From: Acidimicrobiaceae bacterium
GTDB lineage: Bacteria > Actinomycetota > Acidimicrobiia > Acidimicrobiales > UBA8592
Direction: 5' to 3'
NCBI GenBank assembly: GCA_002713485.1
Contig: PAWI01000034.1
Location: forward strand, 8,584-15,982
DNA length: 7,399 nt
Shown: in pieces, positions 1-6,890 of the stretch
How the letters are laid out: each line of letters starts with the position of its first letter
How positions within the stretch are numbered: the first letter of the stretch is position 1
Position numbers and translations under genes: made by a program
Notes under the pieces: model-generated
Told to the model about the DNA's origin: nothing
Databases searched by the model: none
Seen by the model: the letters and a program-made list of their open reading frames with translations, nothing else

Positions 1-324
1 ATTAACCCACTAATGCGTATGATGGGAAACCCAGTTGTTCTCTGCCATCGTTTGGTTGTCGATGACCAATCAGTTATTTTAAATTTTATTGAACGTATAC
101 ATAATCAAAAATTTCATGCTGTTCGTGCCTTCCAAGAACTTAATTACCAAGTGATAGCTGCTGGAGATTCGTATAATGACTTGTCTATGATTGACCAGGC
201 AGACGCTGGTTTCCTATTTAGAGCCCCAGAGCGTGTTCGGACTGAACGGTCTGATCTTGGATGCTATGACCATTATGAGGATCTGTATTCTGCGATAATG
301 AACCGTGTAAAGCAGGGTTTTTAG
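1..324 (+). CDS. thrH: ThrH-like HAD phosphatase (phosphoserine phosphatase / homoserine phosphotransferase), 5'-truncated
   Basis: This is the C-terminal 107 residues of a HAD-superfamily protein. The reading frame is already open at base 1 and ends with TAG at 322-324. It resembles Pseudomonas ThrH as I remember it: NPLMRMMGNP, then a LCHRLVVDD stretch, then VIAAGDSYND (the HAD acidic motif IV), and AGFLFRAPE before a YEDL segment. ThrH is a cytoplasmic enzyme that dephosphorylates phosphoserine and can move the phosphate to homoserine, linking serine and threonine synthesis. The family is about 200 residues long, so the missing half must carry the DxDxx nucleophile motif and the cap. The ATG at 13 is internal (the family alignment continues upstream of it), so it is not the start. 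The gene converges on the P450 gene and overlaps it by 4 bases; no terminator hairpin is visible. The family call is strong; the exact substrate is inferred. Confidence 0.88.
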   Translation: MNPLMRMMGNPVVLCHRLVVDDQSVILNFIERIHNQKFHAVRAFQELNYQVIAAGDSYNDLSMIDQADAGFLFRAPERVRTERSDLGCYDHYEDLYSAIMNRVKQGF

Positions 325-1526
325 TCCCATCTGACTGGCAAATTTGAAAACCCTTTCAAAACACCAGCTGTTGTCGGCGTAGGGTCACCATCGCTACGGA
401 TTTTAGGGAGTCTTTCGATTATTGATTTGAGGGCGATCCTCCCTTCTAGTCGAGATAGTGGAGCCCCTAGACAGTAATGAGCCCCTACTCCAAATGAAGC
501 GTGGTTGCGAAGAGCTGATAAGTCTCGACTAATGTCAAATTTGTCAGGATTGTCCCAGACTTCTGGATCCCTGTTAGCCGAACCGAACATCATACATACT
601 TTTGAATCAACTGGGATATCTATTCCATGTAACAAGACCTGTTTCGTATTTGTTCTAAATAAACCATGTACAGGGGCGTCGTATCGTAGGCTCTCTTCGA
701 TTGCATTGGGAATAAGACTATGGTCGCCCTTCAGCATTTCAAATTGCTTGGGATTTTCCATGAGCCTATGTAAGACATTTCCGATCATGAGCGTTGTCGT
801 TTCGGACCCTGCTACAAGAAGGAATTGGCAAAACCCCAATACCTTTTTGTTGGAAAGGGTTCTTCCGTTATGTGTTACGGTCAGAAGTCTAGTTAGCAAG
901 TCATCGTGCACATTTTCATTTGAAACGATTAGCTCTTTTCTTTTTTGAATATGATCTCCGAAGTATTCAAAAAAACTCTGGTATGCCGCTTTCACTTCAG
1001 CGGATGCTTCTCTGCCGTCTGCGTATGAAACAGCTTCTGCCATTGGAAGGACCCAACTTCTGAAGAGTTCTATATCTTCTATCGGGGTACCCAGTAGCCA
1101 ACACATAACGGTAAGAGGTATCGGGGCAGCAAGGTCTCGGATTATGTCTCCATTATTTTTGTCTGCAAGCTTGTCAATCAGTTGATTAGTAAGGAGGGCG
1201 ATATCGTCTTCCATCTTTTCTATAACTGACGCCTTGAATATTCTTGATATAGCGATCCTCTCCTGCGTGTGTTCAGGAGGGTCGCTTGAAACTAAGACAC
1301 CAATTCCAGGCTCTGAATACGCTAACCCTGGACCGTATTTTGATGACCATGTTTTCTCGTCCCGCAATGCTGATGTTATGTCCGCTTCAAGAGAAAGCGT
1401 AAAATGCGAAGCAGGTTCAGCGGTATGGTGTACTGGGCATTTATTCCTTAATAATGCCATTACACTTGCTGGGTCTTTATGGAATTTTTCGTCGACGAAA
1501 CTAAAATTGATCTCTAACCCACTCAT
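321..1526 (-). CDS. Cytochrome P450, soluble bacterial class I type
   Basis: A 401-residue heme-thiolate monooxygenase, the normal length for a soluble bacterial P450, with no N-terminal membrane segment. Visible landmarks in order: the DPPEHTQER C-helix region (residues 82-90), the I-helix oxygen-activation motif AGSETTT (239-245), the K-helix ExxR (Glu278, Arg281), the NRDPEVW region (318-324), and the heme loop FGVGAHYCLG (345-354) with Cys352 as predicted iron ligand. The family inserts one oxygen atom into a C-H bond using electrons from a ferredoxin and reductase; neither partner is encoded in this window. It lies 6 bases after the flavoprotein gene and is the last gene of the leftward unit, so it is probably co-transcribed. 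A weak GAAG precedes the ATG, which suggests translational coupling. The neighbours suggest a hydrophobic carboxylic, sterol or terpenoid substrate, but the sequence alone does not fix it. Confidence 0.95.
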   Translation of the reverse strand: MSGLEINFSFVDEKFHKDPASVMALLRNKCPVHHTAEPASHFTLSLEADITSALRDEKTWSSKYGPGLAYSEPGIGVLVSSDPPEHTQERIAISRIFKASVIEKMEDDIALLTNQLIDKLADKNNGDIIRDLAAPIPLTVMCWLLGTPIEDIELFRSWVLPMAEAVSYADGREASAEVKAAYQSFFEYFGDHIQKRKELIVSNENVHDDLLTRLLTVTHNGRTLSNKKVLGFCQFLLVAGSETTTLMIGNVLHRLMENPKQFEMLKGDHSLIPNAIEESLRYDAPVHGLFRTNTKQVLLHGIDIPVDSKVCMMFGSANRDPEVWDNPDKFDISRDLSALRNHASFGVGAHYCLGAPLSRLEGRIALKSIIERLPKIRSDGDPTPTTAGVLKGFSNLPVRWD

Positions 1527-1532
1527 TTGCTT

Positions 1533-3500
1533 CTATAGCGATCGTATTAGGTTAGCTGCCTGATGGATTGCCGCTTGGATTCCATTTGTTCCTGATGCAT
1601 CTCCCACTGTATGAATTCTTGTTTCCATCTCAGGTAATTGTTCAGTAAGATAATCACCTAAATCTCTGTTCGGATGGTTATAAGTGATGAGAGCTACTGT
1701 ATTTGCATTTAGTCTTCTCTTGCGTTCTGTGAATGGAACTCCAATCATGACTTCATCTTCTGTTATGCCTTGCACATAGTGCCCGCCAATGAAGTCAAAG
1801 TTTTGTGACATAAGCCTTTCTTTAGCAGCCTCTACTGTCGCTGGGGGATACGGTAATGATGCCCCTAAACTTTCGTACCTACTTACAAGCGTCACGTGCA
1901 TTCCCTGCTCAAGAAGAGCGTCTGCGACCGAGATTGCTTCAAAGGTGCCAGTGTCATCGAATACCACTGCAGGTCCTTGTGTAGTCACTTTGCCGCCAAA
2001 TCCGAAAATATCCCAACTTGTGTACACATGTTTTAAATCAAATCCTTTAAGCGGAGAGATTGGAGTAGTTAGTTGGAAACCATCATCACGTGGCGTCGAT
2101 CCTGTCGCTAATACAATTCGGTCTGGGTTGATCTCATCTACGAGGTCGGGATCGACTAGAGAGTTTAAGGTAACATTTACATCGAGGCGTTCCATTTCAG
2201 TTTCAAGCCATCTTGTGATTGCCCCGATATCGGCTCTGTGGGGTGCGCTGGCTGCTATTGCTACTTGACCTCCTAGTTGCTTCGTAGCTTCGTGCAGATG
2301 GACTTCGTGCCCGAGGATCGCAGCTGTGCGTGCGGCTTCAAGACCGGCCGGCCCTCCTCCTACGATTAGTATCTTTTCTGCGGATGCTGGTTTACCAGTT
2401 GGTTCGAATGTAATTTCTGTTTCTTGTGCTGCGGCTATATTGACTACACATCCAAGTTTTCCGGTAGACATAATTTGGCCGACACAACCAAAGTTTGACC
2501 CGATACATGGCCTGATTAAATCCGATTGGCCTTGCTTTGCCTTATTTACAAGTCCTGGGTCAGCAATTAAGGCACGCACCATGGAAACCATATCTGCTTG
2601 ACCATCTTTAACAATTGTCTCTGCGTGATCTAAAGTCATTATCCGCCCGACAACTATCGTGGGTTTTGTAAGTTGTTTTGTAATCGGCTCATTTGCAGGC
2701 ATCTCGTGACCAAGAGGGTCGTCCATTGGGGAGAGCAACTTGTGAAACCGCCAATATGATCCCATATGGAGAGAAATATAATCTACGTGTGGTTCGACTA
2801 TTTTTGCGATTTCAGCGTTGTCCTGAGCCGTCAATCCACCCGGTATATATTCTTCATTAGGTAACCTTATTCCCACACAGATATCGTTTCCTACCTCTTC
2901 GCGGATTGCTTCTATGATCTGCATGAGGAATCTCATACGGTTCTCTAAAGATCCCCCATAATTATCTGTTCGAATATTGTTTGCCGGTGAAAGAAATTGC
3001 TCGATCAGGTAGCCGCTAGAGGCATGGATATCTATTCCATCAAGCCCTCCATCTCTGCATCGGCGTGCCGCTGCCGCAAATGCTTCTACCATCTCCTCAA
3101 TCATAGAAATAGTCATTTCTACAGGGATTCCTCCAACGTGTGGGTTAGGGATAGCGCTGGAGGAAATCTGTGTGGTTCCTTTCCCCGGCCCTCTGGCAGA
3201 GCCAGGGTGGTAAATTTGCTGGAGCATTTTCATACCATGAGGCTTCAGGGCAGAACTTAGTTCTTTGTAGAAATTGATTACTGAGTCGTCATGCAAAGGA
3301 ATAATGCTTCTCATTGCTGGTGACGAAAGGTGCACTCCTGTTGCCTCAAGAGTACTCATTCCTACTCCTCCAACAGCCCGCGCTTCATGGTATGCGATAA
3401 GGCGCTTTAGTGGGAGTGCGGTCGAGTGAGCTGAGCGAACTATTCTATTTGGGATGGTGATAGGGCCAACATGTATTGGTTGAAATAGCTGTTCGTACAT
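1533..3500 (-). CDS. Two-domain old-yellow-enzyme / 2,4-dienoyl-CoA-reductase-like FMN-FAD oxidoreductase
   Basis: A 655-residue protein with the full architecture of the 2,4-dienoyl-CoA reductase / trimethylamine dehydrogenase group. Residues 1 to about 320 form an FMN-binding TIM barrel (LFQPIHVGPITIPNRIV at the start; GYLIEQFLSP at 163-172; YGGSLENRMRF at 181-191). An iron-sulfur segment follows at 332-351. From about 375 there is an FAD/NAD(P)-binding half with VGGGPAGLEAA (380-390), LATGSTP (464-470) and a closing TVGDA motif (631-635). The family reduces activated C=C bonds of enoyl-CoAs or cyclic enones, or oxidises amines. The Fe-S motif is unusual: Cys332, Ser335, Cys339, Cys351, with serine at the usual second cysteine. 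The start is supported by GGGGAG about 5 bases before the ATG. It lies between acyl-CoA dehydrogenase and P450 genes, which favours a catabolic role in lipid or isoprenoid breakdown. The family is firm; the substrate is unknown. Confidence 0.93.
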   Translation of the reverse strand: MYEQLFQPIHVGPITIPNRIVRSAHSTALPLKRLIAYHEARAVGGVGMSTLEATGVHLSSPAMRSIIPLHDDSVINFYKELSSALKPHGMKMLQQIYHPGSARGPGKGTTQISSSAIPNPHVGGIPVEMTISMIEEMVEAFAAAARRCRDGGLDGIDIHASSGYLIEQFLSPANNIRTDNYGGSLENRMRFLMQIIEAIREEVGNDICVGIRLPNEEYIPGGLTAQDNAEIAKIVEPHVDYISLHMGSYWRFHKLLSPMDDPLGHEMPANEPITKQLTKPTIVVGRIMTLDHAETIVKDGQADMVSMVRALIADPGLVNKAKQGQSDLIRPCIGSNFGCVGQIMSTGKLGCVVNIAAAQETEITFEPTGKPASAEKILIVGGGPAGLEAARTAAILGHEVHLHEATKQLGGQVAIAASAPHRADIGAITRWLETEMERLDVNVTLNSLVDPDLVDEINPDRIVLATGSTPRDDGFQLTTPISPLKGFDLKHVYTSWDIFGFGGKVTTQGPAVVFDDTGTFEAISVADALLEQGMHVTLVSRYESLGASLPYPPATVEAAKERLMSQNFDFIGGHYVQGITEDEVMIGVPFTERKRRLNANTVALITYNHPNRDLGDYLTEQLPEMETRIHTVGDASGTNGIQAAIHQAANLIRSL

Positions 3501-3533
3501 AGCTCTCCCCTTGCTGTGCTTTTAATATTATTT

Positions 3534-4655
3534 TTATCCTCTTGGCTCCCTGTCAAGTCCAAGCACGCGTTCTCCAAGGATATTACGCATGACATTTGAT
3601 GTCCCTCCCATGATTGTGTAGGCAGGGGCGTAGGTTAGGCCCTTAGTAATCTGATTATCGAGAAGGGCTTTAGGCCCGAGTATCCGGTTCACGAATTGGG
3701 CGACTTTCCATTCATGTTCGGTACAAAAGCATTTTGTGGCTGCGCTGAAACCGGATGGTGCTTGTTGGAGCGTTTCGCGATACACCAGAAGCCTACCAAT
3801 GTGATATCCGGTTTCAAGGGCACTGATCTCTTGGCGATTTAACGGGTCTGAAAGGTTTGCACACTTTTTTGCTTCATCGTAAAGGGCTTTATTGGATACA
3901 AGCCTGTCTATACCGCCCCGTTCATGTTCGAGTTGTTTCATCGTTTGTTTGAAAGCTGCGCCCTCTTGACCAACAAGATTTTCTATTGGGACCTCTACGT
4001 TATTGAAGTAGACCTCACAAAAGTGCCTGTTCAAAGTCATGTCTGTGATGGGCCTAACCTCTATTCCTGGGAGGTTCATGGGAACGATAATTTCTGAGAT
4101 GCCTCGATGAGGAGGGCCGTCAGCATTTGTTCTGCAAATCAGGTAACAGTAATCTGCGACGTCTCCGAAACTAGTCCAAATCTTTTGGCCGTTTATTCGA
4201 AATGTATTATTTTCCCGTTCAGCTGATGTTGATAGTGATGCTAGATCAGATCCACTATCTGGTTCACTCATACCAATGCACCATGTTGTTTCTCCGGTAA
4301 GCATCTGAGGTAGATATTCGGCTTTCTGGTCATCTGTGCCGTAGCTGATGACTGTTGGTCCCATTTGCCTATCTGCGAACCACATTGCAGCTATTGGAGC
4401 CCCAGCTGCAATCATTTCTTCGGCGATAATGACACGTTCTATTGGAGGTCGTTCTTGCCCACCGTGTTCTTTTGGCCACCCCATTCCAATCCAACCGTTT
4501 TCTGCCATTGTTTGTGCAAACTCTTTTGAGAATCCGTTGATCCAACTATCGTTAAACCTTCCGTGCTTTTGGACTCCTTTGACTGCAACTTCTCGAGCAC
4601 GTTCTCGTAACTGATTTTGTTCATCTGTGAAAGTGAATTCAAGCGTGTTGGACAT
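3534..4655 (-). CDS. Acyl-CoA dehydrogenase family protein
   Basis: A 373-residue FAD-dependent acyl-CoA dehydrogenase of near-usual length. It has the helical N-terminal domain (residues 1 to about 120), the family signature MSEPDSGSDLAS (129-140) in the beta domain, GQKIWTSF (156-163) for flavin and substrate contact, and the C-terminal helical domain ending MGGTSNVMRNILGERVLGL (349-367). These enzymes make a trans-2 double bond in an acyl-CoA and pass electrons to ETF. The position of the medium-chain enzyme's catalytic glutamate is Gly350 here. A glutamate in the HER motif (Glu245) lines up by eye with the alternative base used by isovaleryl-CoA dehydrogenase. This form is common in enzymes for branched or sterol side-chain acyl-CoAs. 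The gene lies 14 bases after the peroxiredoxin gene; GGGAG about 10 bases before the ATG overlaps that gene's stop. Specificity is inferred. Confidence 0.93.
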   Translation of the reverse strand: MSNTLEFTFTDEQNQLRERAREVAVKGVQKHGRFNDSWINGFSKEFAQTMAENGWIGMGWPKEHGGQERPPIERVIIAEEMIAAGAPIAAMWFADRQMGPTVISYGTDDQKAEYLPQMLTGETTWCIGMSEPDSGSDLASLSTSAERENNTFRINGQKIWTSFGDVADYCYLICRTNADGPPHRGISEIIVPMNLPGIEVRPITDMTLNRHFCEVYFNNVEVPIENLVGQEGAAFKQTMKQLEHERGGIDRLVSNKALYDEAKKCANLSDPLNRQEISALETGYHIGRLLVYRETLQQAPSGFSAATKCFCTEHEWKVAQFVNRILGPKALLDNQITKGLTYAPAYTIMGGTSNVMRNILGERVLGLDREPRG

Positions 4656-4669
4656 GTTAAAGGAGCTCC

Positions 4670-5152
4670 CTAGCGCAATTCGTTGACTTTGCTTAGGATT
4701 TCTTCAGCGTGCTCTTTTGTTTTTGGTTTTGTGAAGACATGCACGATCTTGCCTTTAGGGTCGATAAGAAATGTCGTGCGGTGCAATCCCATATAGGTTT
4801 TCCCATAATTTTTCTTCTCTCCCCAGACTCCGTACTTTTCAATAATTTTGTGATCAGTATCGGCGATTAGAGGAAACGATAGGTCGTATTTTGTTGCGAA
4901 CTTTTCGTGACTTGTATTTCCATCAGGTGATATTCCTATGACTTGAATATCATGTTTTTTAAGTTCTCTTAGATTGTCCTGTAGGTTGCAAGCTTGATTT
5001 GTGCAGCCTGGCGTATTGTCTTTTGGGTAAAAGTAGACTGCTGTATATTGTCCGAGAAAATCTGAAAGTTTAATTTTATCTCCAGAGAAGGTAACGGATT
5101 GGAAAGCTGGAGCTTTCTTCCCGATAGGTAGGGGTTGAGCTTGTGTGTTCAT
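4670..5152 (-). CDS. bcp: Bcp/PrxQ-type thioredoxin-dependent peroxiredoxin
   Basis: A 160-residue cytoplasmic peroxiredoxin that reduces hydrogen peroxide and organic hydroperoxides. The active-site stretch YPKDNTPGCTNQACNLQDN places the peroxidatic cysteine at Cys50 and the resolving cysteine five residues later at Cys55. This is the atypical 2-Cys pattern of E. coli Bcp (PGCTxxAC). Other family marks are IGISPD, FPLIADTDHKI, YGVWGEK and RTTFLIDPKGKI. I chose the ATG at 5150-5152 because it has AAAGGA four bases upstream and gives the usual family length. An in-frame ATG at 5180-5182 would add ten residues (starting MIEYKKLKEC) but has no clear ribosome binding site. It sits between the TetR regulator and the acyl-CoA dehydrogenase gene on the same strand, so it is probably co-transcribed with the oxidative enzymes, perhaps to remove peroxide they release. 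Confidence 0.93.
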   Translation of the reverse strand: MNTQAQPLPIGKKAPAFQSVTFSGDKIKLSDFLGQYTAVYFYPKDNTPGCTNQACNLQDNLRELKKHDIQVIGISPDGNTSHEKFATKYDLSFPLIADTDHKIIEKYGVWGEKKNYGKTYMGLHRTTFLIDPKGKIVHVFTKPKTKEHAEEILSKVNELR

Positions 5153-5202
5153 ACATTCCTTTAGTTTCTTGTATTCTATCATTTAGTTTTTCAGCTAAAA
5201 AA

Positions 5203-5790
5203 TTATTTATCTGTTGAAATCTTGTCATCTATGTCGGTTACGAGAACATTGATTATGTAGTCGATACTTTCTTTGGTTGACACGGGAAGTGTAAGTTGCT
5301 TGTTCTGATTCAGTGTCGAATATCCGTAGATGGTTGAGAGAACGAGTCGACTCCAGTGGGTAATAGTAGCGTCATCAATACCTGCTTCTTTGAGTATCTT
5401 GTGCATGGGGTAATTAACTTCTTCAATTGCCTTGATAATGAGGTCGTCATTTCCGGGTGGATAAATTGATGCTTGAAAGGCTGCTGGATGCGTGAGTGCG
5501 AAATTAAATTGTGCTTTAAGAACCGCTCGGACCGCTCCGATACCTGCGATACCTATGGCAGCTTGATTTAGATCTTGTGCAAGTTTTTCAAGACTTCGTA
5601 GAGCGAGTTCTCTCTTTAGGCCTGTTGATCCGTCAATATGGGCGTACAGTGATTGCACTCTTATTCCTAGGCGCGCTGCAACAGCCGTCATGGAGACTAA
5701 TTGGATACTCTGCGTTTCTTCAAGTATGCCAAATGCAGTATCTATGACGTTAGTTTTAGAGATTCCGATACGTGCAGCCATTTTCCTCAT
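5203..5790 (-). CDS. TetR-family transcriptional regulator
   Basis: A 195-residue protein of typical TetR length. Residues about 10-55 form the N-terminal DNA-binding domain, with the helix-turn-helix around SMTAVAARLGIRVQSLYAHI (33-52) followed by the usual fourth-helix region. The rest is an all-helical ligand domain; the stretch AQFNFALTHPAAFQASIY resembles TetR C-terminal domains of the WHG type. It is transcribed away from the WGDGLPI gene across only 43 bases and is the first gene of the leftward unit, the standard place for a local repressor that also controls itself. The ATG at 5788-5790 is the first possible ATG, because an in-frame TAG lies 12 bases upstream. It lacks a clear Shine-Dalgarno motif; Met4 (5779-5781) is an alternative. 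The ligand is unknown; an acyl-CoA or pathway substrate is a guess. Confidence 0.9.
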   Translation of the reverse strand: MRKMAARIGISKTNVIDTAFGILEETQSIQLVSMTAVAARLGIRVQSLYAHIDGSTGLKRELALRSLEKLAQDLNQAAIGIAGIGAVRAVLKAQFNFALTHPAAFQASIYPPGNDDLIIKAIEEVNYPMHKILKEAGIDDATITHWSRLVLSTIYGYSTLNQNKQLTLPVSTKESIDYIINVLVTDIDDKISTDK

Positions 5791-5807
5791 TTCGGGTTGC
5801 TATTTAT

Positions 5808-5824
5808 GTCTAAATATATCAGAC
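5808..5824. promoter_or_regulatory. Candidate TetR operator (imperfect inverted repeat) in the divergent control region
   Basis: GTCTAAATATATCAGAC is an imperfect inverted repeat: GTCT and AGAC arms with an A/T pair inside and mismatches near the centre. It lies in the 43 bases between the TetR gene and the divergent WGDGLPI gene, and it covers a possible leftward -10 hexamer. Location and symmetry fit a TetR-family operator, but the arms are short and chance is possible. Confidence 0.35.
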
Positions 5825-5840
5825 TAGTACCTAATGTCTT
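5813..5840 (-). promoter_or_regulatory. Possible leftward promoter for the TetR-peroxiredoxin-ACAD-OYE-P450 unit
   Basis: On the minus strand, AAGACA (5840-5835) is followed after 16 bases by TATATT (5818-5813), which resembles a sigma-70 -35/-10 pair and sits about 23 bases before the TetR start codon. The -35 would lie inside the first codons of the divergent gene. The -10 overlaps the candidate operator, which would fit self-repression. The -35 match is only partial. I could not pick out a convincing rightward promoter. Confidence 0.3.
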
Positions 5841-6880
5841 TAGATACACCTGAAATGCTTGAGATACCTGACGGTACCGAAAATGAACTTCATGAACTAT
5901 TTCACCAGAGAGGATGGGGAGATGGACTTCCAATAATCGCTCCTACTCGCAACCGCGTGGAGGAAATGCTAAGTATTTCGGAAGGCCTTGATCCAGATGA
6001 GATAATTGCCACTTTGCCGCCAAGGTCTGGGATTGCAACTAGGAGAATAATCGCAATAAACGCCGTCATGGCTGGCTGCAAACCGGAACATTTACCCGTT
6101 CTAGTTTCAGCTTTACGTGCACTCAATTCGCCAGAGGTAAACCTTCGGGGTGTGAACGCTACTACTCATTGTGTTGCACCGTTACTGATTGTGCACGGTA
6201 AAGCCGCAAAGGACGGTGATTACAACAGTGGTCTAGGGGCTTTCGGACCCGGAAACGTCGCTAATGCCGCAACGGGTCGAGCGGTACGACTAATTCTTCA
6301 TCATGTAGCAGGAGCTTCACCGGGGATTGGAGATGCTTCTACTCAAGGAAGTCCAGCAAAGTACTCGTATTGCGTCGCTGAAAACCTTGACTTTTCCCCA
6401 TGGGGTGGATATGCGAGAAGTGAGGGCATTGATGCTGAATCCGCTGTCACAATCCATTGTGGTGAGGCCCCACACAACGTTCACGATATGGAATCCTCAG
6501 AACCCTCACGCATCCTTGATAAAGTTGCGTCAGCAATGACTTCATGGGGCCAAAATAATGCGCCAATAAGCCAAGGTGAATACTTCATCGCCCTTTGCCC
6601 TGAGCACGCTGCGACCTGCGCTTCTAATGGTTGGAGCAGGTCCGATATCGCGTCCTATGTATTTAACAAAGCCACAGTTAACGTAGGCGAAGCTCGAAAA
6701 GCTTTTGAACTACGAGCATGGGCGCCATGGCAACATGCGCTCAAAGACTCCGATACTATGCCGATGACAGAAAAACCAGAGAATATCAAGATCTTCGTTA
6801 CTGGCGGTGCCGGTAAGCATAGCTGTGTCATACCTAGCTGGGGCATGACCAAAAGCGTCACCGTTCCAGTAGCACCCTAA
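5834..6880 (+). CDS. Conserved-looking WGDGLPI protein of unknown function, gene partner of the UGSC selenoprotein
   Basis: A 348-residue protein that I cannot assign to a characterised enzyme family. It is probably cytoplasmic: no signal peptide or clear membrane segment is visible. Notable parts are RGWGDGLPIIAPT (26-38), a ThrArgArg plus hydrophobic helix and MAGCKPEH (79-86), RGVNATTHCVAPLLIVHG (105-122), a glycine-rich GLGAFGPGNVANAATGRAVR stretch (133-152), and a C-terminal VTGGAGKHSCVIPSWG segment (322-337). Seven cysteines (82, 113, 180, 209, 255, 262, 331) and several histidines sit in conserved-looking motifs that could bind metal or do redox chemistry; this is a guess. The ATG lacks an obvious Shine-Dalgarno site. 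The stop is 10 bases before the selenoprotein start, so the two are almost certainly co-transcribed and may form one complex or pathway step. Confidence 0.85.
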   Translation: MSLDTPEMLEIPDGTENELHELFHQRGWGDGLPIIAPTRNRVEEMLSISEGLDPDEIIATLPPRSGIATRRIIAINAVMAGCKPEHLPVLVSALRALNSPEVNLRGVNATTHCVAPLLIVHGKAAKDGDYNSGLGAFGPGNVANAATGRAVRLILHHVAGASPGIGDASTQGSPAKYSYCVAENLDFSPWGGYARSEGIDAESAVTIHCGEAPHNVHDMESSEPSRILDKVASAMTSWGQNNAPISQGEYFIALCPEHAATCASNGWSRSDIASYVFNKATVNVGEARKAFELRAWAPWQHALKDSDTMPMTEKPENIKIFVTGGAGKHSCVIPSWGMTKSVTVPVAP

Positions 6881-6886
6881 AGGAGG
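6881..6886 (+). promoter_or_regulatory. Strong ribosome binding site fixing the selenoprotein start
   Basis: AGGAGG lies 4 bases before the ATG at 6891 and directly after the stop codon of the preceding gene. This near-perfect Shine-Dalgarno motif supports 6891 as the true start and shows the gene is built for efficient translation. That argues against it being a decayed gene. Confidence 0.8.
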
Positions 6887-6890
6887 TTCA

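Noticed and set aside
505..948. Plus-strand open frame of 147 codons opposite the P450 gene
   Set aside because: It is fully antisense to a P450 with all its hallmark motifs, and the translation shows no family resemblance.
1789..2268. Plus-strand open frame of 159 codons opposite the flavoprotein gene
   Set aside because: It is antisense to the FAD-binding half of a clear flavoenzyme; Ser/Thr-rich translation without motifs is typical of a shadow frame.
2496..2498. Ser335 in the flavoprotein as a simple sequencing error for cysteine
   Set aside because: The codon TCA needs two changes to become TGC or TGT, and the surrounding frame and motif are intact.
5153..5182. Ten-residue longer N-terminus for the peroxiredoxin (start at 5182)
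   Set aside because: The upstream ATG lacks a good ribosome binding site, while the ATG at 5152 has AAAGGA at the right distance and gives the normal Bcp length.
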